From Clostridia bacterium (lineage in GTDB: Bacteria; Bacillota; Clostridia; Christensenellales; Aristaeellaceae), in the NCBI GenBank assembly GCA_024404275.1, contig JAKSQG010000080.1, positions 1-8,095 of the forward strand: 8,095 nt of DNA, in the 5' to 3' direction. This document shows positions 1 through 6,037 of this stretch, in pieces. How positions within the stretch are numbered: the stretch's first letter is position 1; the number at the start of each line of letters is the position of its first letter. Under the pieces are notes generated by a model that was not told the DNA's origin, did not search any database, and saw only the letters and a list, made by a program, of their open reading frames with translations. Position numbers and translations under genes: made by a program.

Positions 1-14
1 AGGGGAGGGAGCAC

Positions 15-1028
15 ATGAAGGATTCATCCAAGGTCACCATCCGCGATGTGGCGGAGCAGGCGGGCGTTTCCATCAGCTCGGTCTCCCGCTATCTGAATGA
101 CGAAAACAGCGTAAAGCCCGTGGCGGCGTATAAGATCCGCGAGGCGATCAATCAGCTGCAGTACGTCCCCGATGTGTTTGCGCGCAACCTGCGCACCCGT
201 AAAAGCAATGTCATCGGGCTGGTGCTGCCGCATACCCGCAACTTCTGGGGCGATATCTGCAACATCCTGACCAACCTGCTGTTTGACAAGGGCTACATGT
301 GCTATGTCTGTGTGACGGACAATGACGGCGTGAAGGAAAAACGCTTTGTGCATGAGCTGATCACCATGCACGCGGCAGGCATCATCATTATTCCCTCGGG
401 TCAGAACACGCAGTACCTGCGCTCGGTGAACGAGACCTATCAGCGCATGCTGCTGTTTGACAGTACCGAGTTTGAGTGCGATGCGCTGCTGCCGCTGCGC
501 TACAGCGAGTGCTCCGCCCGGCTGGCGGAACATATGCTGCGCCTCTATCCCGGGGAAAAGACCTTCTGCATCTTCGGCTTTCAGAAGAATGATTCCATCC
601 GTGCCATGGAAAAGGGGCTGGACGGCGCGGTGGAAAAACAGGGGTATGCCGCGGAAAAATGCCTGAAATACTTTAATTGCCGTGCCTCCATCAATATTGA
701 GCGGGCCGCGAAGGACATTCTGACCGAGGTGAAGAGCGGCGGAAGACCCGTCATCATCTGCTACGGCGCCATTTTTACCGAATCGCTTCTGATGCTGCTG
801 CTGGCGCAGGACAAAGCCATTCTGGACAAGATCCATCTGGCCGGGTTTACGGAGCATCAGTCCTTTCAGCGCATCGGGTATGATTATCCCTGCATTTTCC
901 GGAACGATCAGGAATGCGGGGTGCTGCTGGCCCAGCAGATCCTTCGCAAGATCGAGAACGGGGGAAACGGAACGGAGCCTCCCCAGATTTTGTATGCCTG
1001 TTCCACCGAGCACCTTTTGGAAGACTGA
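15..1028 (+). CDS. LacI/GalR-family transcriptional regulator
   Basis: Probable local repressor of the downstream operon, binding operator DNA in the absence or presence of a sugar-type ligand. At 337 residues it has the usual family length. Residues 8-28 form the LacI helix-turn-helix (TIRDVAEQAGVSISSVSR), and residues 50-61 (YVPDVFARNLRT) match the hinge helix, with Leu59 at the position that intercalates at the operator's central CpG. Residues from about 65 (NVIGLVLP) to the end are the periplasmic-binding-protein-like effector domain. The ATG at 15 is preceded by AGGGGAGG at 1-8 with about 6 nt spacing. The effector cannot be read from sequence. The gene sits upstream of the operon in the same direction and is separated from it by a terminator, its own promoter being outside the window. 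Two LacI-type operators between it and the operon make it the best candidate regulator. CcpA itself is less likely because of this operon-adjacent position and divergent effector domain. Confidence 0.93.
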   Translation: MKDSSKVTIRDVAEQAGVSISSVSRYLNDENSVKPVAAYKIREAINQLQYVPDVFARNLRTRKSNVIGLVLPHTRNFWGDICNILTNLLFDKGYMCYVCVTDNDGVKEKRFVHELITMHAAGIIIIPSGQNTQYLRSVNETYQRMLLFDSTEFECDALLPLRYSECSARLAEHMLRLYPGEKTFCIFGFQKNDSIRAMEKGLDGAVEKQGYAAEKCLKYFNCRASINIERAAKDILTEVKSGGRPVIICYGAIFTESLLMLLLAQDKAILDKIHLAGFTEHQSFQRIGYDYPCIFRNDQECGVLLAQQILRKIENGGNGTEPPQILYACSTEHLLED

Positions 1029-1044
1029 AAGGTGCCGTTTTTTT
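1010..1044 (+). terminator. Rho-independent terminator of the LacI-family gene
   Basis: A perfect 8-bp inverted repeat, GCACCTTT at 1010-1017 and AAAGGTGC at 1028-1035, encloses a 10-nt loop and is followed by seven T residues at 1038-1044. The left arm and loop lie inside the last codons of the regulator gene, and the stop codon TGA (1026-1028) sits at the edge of the right arm. This should separate regulator transcription from the enzyme operon. Confidence 0.85.
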
Positions 1045-1053
1045 ATACTTGAT

Positions 1054-1071
1054 AAACTGAAAACGATTTCA
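1054..1071. promoter_or_regulatory. Upstream operator O1 (LacI/CcpA-type)
   Basis: First copy of the 18-bp element AAACTGAAAACGATTTCA. Its core TGAAAACGATTTCA (1058-1071) is palindromic at 12 of 14 positions around a central CG, which is the classic LacI-family operator layout. In this copy the symmetry extends one base further (C1057 with G1072). The core also fits the CcpA cre consensus TGWNANCGNTNWCA, so binding by the local LacI-type protein and by CcpA are both possible. It lies about 52 bp upstream of the predicted -35 box. Confidence 0.8.
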
Positions 1072-1123
1072 GATTGCGTGAGACGAAGAAATTGTATTCA
1101 ATACGAAAAGATGGCAAAGGTAC

Positions 1124-1152
1124 TTTACATTCCGGCCAGATTGTTATATACT
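1124..1152 (+). promoter_or_regulatory. Predicted sigma-A promoter of the enzyme operon
   Basis: TTTACA at 1124-1129 (one mismatch to TTGACA) is separated by exactly 17 nt from TATACT at 1147-1152 (one mismatch to TATAAT). Transcription would begin near 1159, leaving a leader of about 110 nt before the aldolase-like gene. The promoter lies in the AT-rich part of the intergenic region and between the two copies of the operator, as expected for a repressor-controlled start. Confidence 0.75.
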
Positions 1153-1195
1153 GAACCCATCCGAGGAGATTATCCGCCCGATCCGGCAAAGAAAC

Positions 1196-1213
1196 AAACT
1201 GAAAACGATTTCA
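1196..1213. promoter_or_regulatory. Downstream operator O2 (LacI/CcpA-type)
   Basis: Second, identical copy of AAACTGAAAACGATTTCA, with the core at 1200-1213. It starts about 40 nt downstream of the predicted transcription start, where a bound repressor would block elongation or pair with O1 by DNA looping. The centres of the two copies are 142 bp apart. An 8-bp direct repeat, ATCCGGCA (1181-1188 and 1216-1223), flanks this copy; I attach no function to it. Confidence 0.8.
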
Positions 1214-1253
1214 AAATCCGGCAGGCGGTACTTTTTTCCAGACCCGAACCGTG

Positions 1254-1260
1254 AAAGGAG
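1254..1260 (+). promoter_or_regulatory. Ribosome binding site that sets the aldolase start
   Basis: AAAGGAG lies 8 nt before the ATG at 1269. An in-frame GTG at 1251 overlaps this site directly and has no Shine-Dalgarno of its own, so the ATG is preferred. The same 8-nt spacing recurs at the isomerase and permease genes of this operon. Confidence 0.85.
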
Positions 1261-1268
1261 AATTCATC

Positions 1269-2423
1269 ATGCTCGTACCCATGAGAGCCATTCTGGAGGC
1301 TGCCGATCAGCACCGCTACGGTCAGGCTGCCTTCAATATGAACAGCGTCGGCCAGATCGAGGCCGCCATCCGCATCCATGAGCTGCTTCGTTCCGGCGCC
1401 ATCCTGCAGGGCGCGGAGGCCAGCAACGCCTATATGTCCGGCGCGCAGGATTTTATGCACGGCACCATCGAGCAGAAGCAGGCGGGCGCCAAGGTGATCG
1501 GCGACGCCGTCAAAAAGTACGGCGCCGACAGCATCGTGCCTGTGGCGCTGCATCTGGACCACGGCAAGAGCCTGGAGAGCGTCAAGGCCTGCATCGACGG
1601 CGGCTATACCTCTGTCATGATCGACGGCAGCAGCTTGCCCTATGAGGACAACGTGGCCCTGACCCGTGAAGTGGTCAAGTATGCCCACCCCTACGGCGTG
1701 ACGGTCGAGGGCGAGCTGGGTGTGCTGGCCGGTGTGGAAGACCATGTGTTCTCTGCCACCTCCACCTATACCAACCCCATGCAGGCGGTCGATTTCTTCA
1801 AAAAGACGGGCTGCGACGCCTTGGCCATCAGCTACGGCACCTGCCACGGCGCCAACAAGGGCAAGGATACCAAGATCCGCCGTGAGATCGCCATTGCCAC
1901 CAAGGAGTGCATGATGCATGAAGGCATCAGCGGCTTCCTGGTCAGCCATGGCTCCTCCACCGTGCCGCAGGAGTATGTGCAGCAGATCAACGCCATGGGC
2001 GGCGACCTGCAGAATGCCTTCGGCATCGATGTCAACCAGCTGGTGGATGTGACCCGCTGCGGCATCAACAAGATCAATGTGGATACCGATATCCGTCTGG
2101 CCTGCACCCGCAACCTGATGGAGCTGTTCATCGGCAGCCCCGAGCTGCAGGAGAGCGAGACCGTGGGCGCTATCTGGAAGGCCATGCGTGCCAACCCCAA
2201 GAACTTTGACCCCCGCAATTACCTGTGGTCCATCATGCCCACCATCACCACCGGCGAAGTGCCCAATGCCGATGTGCAGAAGGTGGTCAACTGCATGAAG
2301 GACGGCGTGACCGAATCCATCGCTCCGCTGCTGGTGCAGTTTGGCAGCTACCGCAAGAGCCACCTGATCGAGGCTGTGACCTGCGAGCAGATGGCGGAAC
2401 GCTATAAGAAGGCGGGTATCTGA
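1269..2423 (+). CDS. Class II fructose-bisphosphate-aldolase-family protein
   Basis: Zinc-dependent aldolase, expected to split a ketose 1-phosphate into dihydroxyacetone phosphate and an aldehyde. It has 384 residues from the ATG at 1269. Family motifs appear in order: AFNMN (21-25), HLDHG (95-99, catalytic Asp97 and zinc ligand His98), VEGELG (146-151), GTCHG (190-194, zinc ligand His193), SHGSSTVP (226-233, zinc ligand His227) and NVDTD (270-274, DHAP phosphate site). The long SHGSS-to-NVDTD spacing and FDPR (313-316) resemble the CbbA/type-B aldolases. Two things are odd. The loop at 47-58, which in relatives carries Ser and Arg near the substrate's 6-phosphate, reads QGAEASNAYMSG. There are also about 40 extra residues between FDPRNYL and the final helix (EQMAERYKK). 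It is first in the operon, 2 nt before the TIM-like gene. Fructose- or tagatose-bisphosphate aldolase is the default call, but the true substrate may lack a 6-phosphate. Confidence 0.9.
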   Translation: MLVPMRAILEAADQHRYGQAAFNMNSVGQIEAAIRIHELLRSGAILQGAEASNAYMSGAQDFMHGTIEQKQAGAKVIGDAVKKYGADSIVPVALHLDHGKSLESVKACIDGGYTSVMIDGSSLPYEDNVALTREVVKYAHPYGVTVEGELGVLAGVEDHVFSATSTYTNPMQAVDFFKKTGCDALAISYGTCHGANKGKDTKIRREIAIATKECMMHEGISGFLVSHGSSTVPQEYVQQINAMGGDLQNAFGIDVNQLVDVTRCGINKINVDTDIRLACTRNLMELFIGSPELQESETVGAIWKAMRANPKNFDPRNYLWSIMPTITTGEVPNADVQKVVNCMKDGVTESIAPLLVQFGSYRKSHLIEAVTCEQMAERYKKAGI

Positions 2424-2425
2424 TC

Positions 2426-3271
2426 ATGAAGCATATTTTTCTTAACCTGAAGCGCTTTGATGTACCGGTCGAGCTGGGCGGTGTGAACCGTCTGGCTCCG
2501 ATGCAGGACTGGGGCACCGCCATTGTGGCGGGCACGCAGGACGGTTTGGCGAAGTATGACCCCGCCGAGGTGGAGTTTGCCATGTATTTGCCCGAGGCGC
2601 ATGTGCTGAACGCCGTCAAGGCCAAAAAGCCCGGCAGTGCCGTCAAGATCGGCACGCAGGGCGTGTACCGCATGGATACCGCCGTGGGCGGCAACTTCGG
2701 CGCTTTCACCACCAACCGCTCCGCTTCCGCGGTGCAGGCCATGGGGTGCGAGAGCGTGCTGATCGGTCATTGCGAGGAGCGCAATGACAAGATGGGCATT
2801 CTGGCCGAAGCCGGTGTGACCGGCAAGGCGGCGACCGAGGCGGTCAACCGCATCCTCAATCAGGAGATCAAATGCGCCATCGCCCGCGGACTCAGCGTGC
2901 TGTACTGCATCGGCGAAAAGAGCGAGGAGCAGGAGCAGTGGCAGGAAGTGCTGGGCGCGCAGCTTTCCATCGGTCTGGACGGCGTGGACAAGAGCAAGGT
3001 CGTCATCGCCTACGAGCCCATCTGGTCCATCGGACCGGGCAAAACGCCTGCCGATAAGCCTTACATCACCAAGATCGTCCGCTTTGTCAAGGAACAGACC
3101 GGCGGCATGGACATCGTGTACGGCGGCGGACTCAAGACCGACAACGCCGAAATGCTGGCCTCGATCGACGAGATCGACGGCGGCCTGATCGCCCTGACCC
3201 GCTTCAAGGGCGAGATCGGCTTCTATCCCGATGAGTATCTGGACATCATTCGCCTGTATATGGGAAAGTGA
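2426..3271 (+). CDS. Triosephosphate-isomerase-family protein with altered phosphate site
   Basis: A TIM-barrel aldose-ketose isomerase of 281 residues, longer than the usual roughly 250. The catalytic set is intact: Lys9 in NLK, His115 in IGHCEER (normally IGHSERR) and Glu197 in AYEPIW. Loop 6 reads IGPGKTP (202-208) instead of the common IGTGKTA. The phosphate-gripping elements are not intact. YGGS has become YGGG (232-235), and the glycine pair of the L-V-G-G-A-S motif has become I-A-L-T (255-258). It starts 2 nt after the aldolase-like stop. Its Shine-Dalgarno (AAGAAGG at 2406-2412) is 13 nt from the ATG, which suggests translational coupling. By position it should act on a product of the aldolase. 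Plain interconversion of DHAP and glyceraldehyde 3-phosphate is possible, but the site suggests a C3 substrate with another terminal group. The TIM family is secure and the substrate is not. Confidence 0.88.
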   Translation: MKHIFLNLKRFDVPVELGGVNRLAPMQDWGTAIVAGTQDGLAKYDPAEVEFAMYLPEAHVLNAVKAKKPGSAVKIGTQGVYRMDTAVGGNFGAFTTNRSASAVQAMGCESVLIGHCEERNDKMGILAEAGVTGKAATEAVNRILNQEIKCAIARGLSVLYCIGEKSEEQEQWQEVLGAQLSIGLDGVDKSKVVIAYEPIWSIGPGKTPADKPYITKIVRFVKEQTGGMDIVYGGGLKTDNAEMLASIDEIDGGLIALTRFKGEIGFYPDEYLDIIRLYMGK

Positions 3272-3282
3272 GGAAATAAACG

Positions 3283-4779
3283 ATGCAGCTGCAGTTTGAA
3301 TACGGCAATGGCTTTATGACCGCCAATCTGCCCGATAACACCGATGTGTTTATTCCCGGCGAGACCGTGCCGGATCCCGAGTGCCTGCCGCAGGATTGGG
3401 ACAGCCTGTACAACGCCACCATGGAATCCATCCGTCATCCCATCGGCATGCCCACGCTGACCCAGCTGGCCAAGCCCGGGGACAAGGTGGTCATCGTGAT
3501 TCCCGACATCGTCAAGGGCGGCAACCAGCCCACCAGCCACCGCAAGGTGTCCATCCGCTGCTGCCTGGACGAATTGTATTCCGTCGGTGTGAAGAAGGAG
3601 GATATCCTGCTGCTCTTCTCCAACGGTCTGCATCCCCGTACGCCCATGAACGAGGCCAAGACCATTCTGGGTGATGAACTGTTCAATGAGTTCTGGTATT
3701 CCGGCCAGATCACCAGCCACGACAGCGAGGATTACGATCATCTGGTGGACATCGGCTACACCGATCAGGGCGACCATGTGATCATGAACAAGTATGTGTA
3801 CGACGCCGATGTGGCCATTCTGATCGGCCATACGCAGGGCAACCCCTACGGCGGCTATTCCGGCGGCTACAAGCACTGCGCCACCGGCATCTCCCACTGG
3901 AGAAGCATTTCCGCGCACCATGTGCCGCAGGTCATGCACCGCCCCGACTTTGTGCCCGTTTCCACCAACAGCCTGATGCGTGACAAGTTTGACCGTCAGG
4001 GCATGCTGATGGAAGAAAAGATGGGCAAGAAGTTCTTCTGCTGCGATGCCGTGCTGGATACCAAGTCCCGCCAGATCGAGATCAATTCCGGCTGGGCGAA
4101 GGAAATGCAGCCCATCAGCTGGAAGACCGCCGACAAGCGCACCTATGTGCACTGGGCCGAAAAGAAGTACGATATCGTGGTGTTCGGTATGCCCACCAAC
4201 TTCCATTACGGCAACGGCATGGGCACCAACCCCATCCAGATGATGCAGGCGCTGTCTGCGCAGGTCATCCGCCACAAGCGCGTGCTGAGCGATCATTGCG
4301 TGTTCATCGTGCCCTCCATCTGCGACGGCTGGTTCCATGAGGAGCGCTGGCCCTATCTGAAGGAACTGTACGAGATGTTCCAGCATGATTATATGCAGAC
4401 GCTGCCCGACATGAACCGCTACGGTGAGCTGTTTGCCACCAACGAGGAATACATCCGCAAGTACCGCTTTGCCAACGCTTTCCATCCGTTCCATGGCTTC
4501 TCCATGATGAGCTGCGGCCATCTGGCGGAGCAGCACACCAGCGCGATCTACATCGTCGGTGCCCGCGAGCCCGGCATTGCCCGCGGCATGGGTCTCAAGA
4601 CCCGCGCCACCATTGAAGAGGCCATCGAGGATGCCAAGCGCAAGATCGTGGGCGAGAACCCCAACATTCTGGCGCTGCCCAAGACCTTCACCACGGCTGC
4701 CGTGCATCTGTGCATGAAGGACCCCGGTGAGAACAGCCACTACCGTGATGACGCTCCCGCGCATCCGTGCGGCTGCTGA
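3283..4779 (+). CDS. LarA-like (DUF2088) nickel-pincer racemase/epimerase family protein
   Basis: A 498-residue homologue of lactate racemase LarA, which moves hydride at the carbon alpha to a carboxylate using a nickel-pincer nucleotide bound covalently to a lysine. The best match is YGGYSGGYKH (189-198), corresponding to FAGFSGGRKS of LarA. Lys197 fits the cofactor-attaching Lys184 and His213 the nickel ligand His200 at identical 16-residue spacing. His117 (GLHPRT) fits catalytic His108 and Asp75 fits Asp72. The second catalytic His174 is Asn187 here, Arg75 is Lys78, and Lys298 appears to be Ser325, with Gln322 matching Gln295. The substrate is therefore probably not lactate; it may be a larger hydroxy acid or sugar acid. 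The C-terminus is rich in Cys and His (H475, C477, H486, H494, C496, C498). GAGGA overlaps the TIM-like stop with 8 nt spacing to the ATG. LarB, LarC and LarE are not in this window. Its presence among sugar enzymes is unusual. Confidence 0.82.
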   Translation: MQLQFEYGNGFMTANLPDNTDVFIPGETVPDPECLPQDWDSLYNATMESIRHPIGMPTLTQLAKPGDKVVIVIPDIVKGGNQPTSHRKVSIRCCLDELYSVGVKKEDILLLFSNGLHPRTPMNEAKTILGDELFNEFWYSGQITSHDSEDYDHLVDIGYTDQGDHVIMNKYVYDADVAILIGHTQGNPYGGYSGGYKHCATGISHWRSISAHHVPQVMHRPDFVPVSTNSLMRDKFDRQGMLMEEKMGKKFFCCDAVLDTKSRQIEINSGWAKEMQPISWKTADKRTYVHWAEKKYDIVVFGMPTNFHYGNGMGTNPIQMMQALSAQVIRHKRVLSDHCVFIVPSICDGWFHEERWPYLKELYEMFQHDYMQTLPDMNRYGELFATNEEYIRKYRFANAFHPFHGFSMMSCGHLAEQHTSAIYIVGAREPGIARGMGLKTRATIEEAIEDAKRKIVGENPNILALPKTFTTAAVHLCMKDPGENSHYRDDAPAHPCGC

Positions 4780-4796
4780 TCGAACAAAACAACTCC

Positions 4797-4832
4797 ACGG
4801 GGCGCGGGGAATCACTGCCCCCGCCCCGTTTT
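4797..4832 (+). terminator. Intercistronic GC-rich hairpin, possible attenuator or processing site
   Basis: The left arm ACGGGGCGCGGGG (4797-4809) pairs with the right arm CCCCCGCCCCGT (4818-4829) with one bulged C and an 8-nt loop, followed by only four T residues (4829-4832). It fills most of the 81-nt gap between the LarA-like and PFK-like genes, the only sizeable gap inside the gene run. The short T tract argues for partial termination, or for a 3'-end stabiliser that lowers expression of the last three genes, rather than full termination. I see no convincing promoter after it. Confidence 0.6.
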
Positions 4833-4860
4833 CTGGATGCTTTGAAGGGAGACCACTGAG

Positions 4861-6021
4861 ATGGCCGGAAATCTGATTGTGATGCATGGCGGCGGCCCCA
4901 CGGCCGTGATCAACGCTTCGCTGTACGGCGTGATCCGCGAGGCGCAGGCTGCGCCTGAGGTGGACCGTGTGCTGGTGGCGATCGGCGGCACCGGCGGCCT
5001 GCTGAAGGACTGCGTGCGGGATGTGACCGATCTGACGGAGGAAGAGCTGCATGGGCTGCTTTCTTCGCCGGCTTCCGCCATTGGCACCAGCCGTGACGCG
5101 CTGGAGCTGCCGGAATACCGGGCGCTGGCTTCGCAGCTGGAAAAATACGGCGTCAAATATGCCATCATGAACGGCGGCAACGGCACCATGGATACCTGCG
5201 GCAAGCTGTACGCGCAGTGCACCGAAAAGGGCATCTCGGTGATGGGTGTGCCCAAGACCATGGACAATGATCTGGCGGTGACCGACCATGCCCCCGGCTT
5301 TGGCAGCGCGGCGCGCTATATGGCGGGCTCTGTGGCCGAGGTGTGCTGCGATGTGGACGGTCTGCCCATCCATGTGGTGGTCATTGAAGCGCTGGGACGC
5401 AACGCCGGCTGGGTCACGGCGGCTTCCGCGCTGGCAAGCGACAGCTACGGCAGCGGTCCCGATTTGATCTATCTGCCGGAGCGTGCCTTCAACGAGGAAG
5501 AATTCCTGGCCGATGTGCAGGCCCTGATCGATGAAAAGGGTCATGGCGTCGTGGTGGCCAGCGAGGGACTGCATTATGCCGACGGCACGCCCATTGTGGA
5601 ACCCGTTTTCAAAACGGGCCGTTCGACCTACTTTGGCGATGTCTCCGCGCATCTGGCACAGCTCATCACCAAAAAGCTGGGGTATAAATCCCGCAGTGAA
5701 AAGCCCGGTCTGCTGGGGCGTGCCTCCATTGCCTGGCAGAGCGAGACCGACCGTGATGAGGCGGAAATGTGCGGCCGGGAGGCCGTGCGTGCGGCAGTCA
5801 AGGGCGAAAGCGGCAAGATGGTGGCCATCCGCCGTCTGCCGGGGGAAACCTACGCCTCGGAGACCTTCCTGGTGCCCATTGAACAGGTCATGATGACCGA
5901 AGCCAAAATGCCGGACAGCTTTATCAACGAGCGCGGCAACGGCGTGACCGAAGCGTTTAAGGATTGGGTGCGCCCGCTGCTGGGCAGCCCGCTTCCCAAG
6001 CTGATGAATCTGCGCGGATGA
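4861..6021 (+). CDS. Phosphofructokinase-family (PPi-PFK-type) sugar 1-kinase
   Basis: Group A phosphofructokinase-fold protein of 386 residues, predicted to phosphorylate C1 of a ketohexose or its 6-substituted derivative. Motifs: GGGPTAVINAS (10-20), GGNGTMDT (105-112), PKTMDNDL (131-138, with catalytic Asp135), PGFGSA (145-150), EALGRNAGW (176-184) and SEGL (234-237). Overall similarity is to the PPi-PFK/clostridial subfamily, and Lys132 is the PPi-type residue. Gly108 occupies the position that is usually Asp in PPi enzymes and Gly in ATP enzymes, so the phosphoryl donor is ambiguous. The segment that usually reads LQRCASH, next to the substrate's 6-phosphate, reads LLGRASIAW (284-292), losing the Gln and His. 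AAGGGAG (4845-4851) lies 9 nt before the ATG. It follows the intercistronic hairpin and precedes the isomerase by 16 nt. It could be an ordinary fructose-6-phosphate 1-kinase, but the altered pocket argues for another ketose. Confidence 0.88.
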   Translation: MAGNLIVMHGGGPTAVINASLYGVIREAQAAPEVDRVLVAIGGTGGLLKDCVRDVTDLTEEELHGLLSSPASAIGTSRDALELPEYRALASQLEKYGVKYAIMNGGNGTMDTCGKLYAQCTEKGISVMGVPKTMDNDLAVTDHAPGFGSAARYMAGSVAEVCCDVDGLPIHVVVIEALGRNAGWVTAASALASDSYGSGPDLIYLPERAFNEEEFLADVQALIDEKGHGVVVASEGLHYADGTPIVEPVFKTGRSTYFGDVSAHLAQLITKKLGYKSRSEKPGLLGRASIAWQSETDRDEAEMCGREAVRAAVKGESGKMVAIRRLPGETYASETFLVPIEQVMMTEAKMPDSFINERGNGVTEAFKDWVRPLLGSPLPKLMNLRG

Positions 6022-6022
6022 C

Positions 6023-6029
6023 AAAGGAG
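6023..6029 (+). promoter_or_regulatory. Ribosome binding site that sets the isomerase start
   Basis: AAAGGAG is followed by two in-frame ATGs, at 6032 and 6038. Only 2 nt separate the site from the first, too close for normal initiation. The second lies at 8 nt, the same spacing as for the aldolase-like and permease genes, so 6038 is preferred. Confidence 0.75.
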
Positions 6030-6037
6030 CAATGAAA

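Noticed and set aside
24..1013. Minus-strand open frame of 329 codons opposite the LacI-family gene
   Set aside because: The + strand encodes a complete LacI-family protein with HTH and hinge; the antisense product has no recognisable motif.
1094..1104. Small perfect palindrome GTATT-C-AATAC upstream of the -35 box
   Set aside because: Eleven bases in AT-rich DNA, not repeated elsewhere; too weak to call a regulator site, though its position would suit an activator.
880..1254. Plus-strand open frame running through the end of the regulator gene and the intergenic region
   Set aside because: It runs through the terminator, both operators and the promoter, has no convincing ribosome site and no recognisable domain.
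1251..1268. GTG start for the aldolase-like gene at 1251
   Set aside because: The GTG directly abuts the Shine-Dalgarno AAAGGAG that serves the ATG at 1269, and the six extra residues are outside the family's N-terminus.
1029..1268. Riboswitch or small RNA in the 240-nt intergenic region
   Set aside because: Beyond the terminator, promoter and two operators I see no extended conserved stem set or second terminator-like hairpin in the leader 1159-1268.
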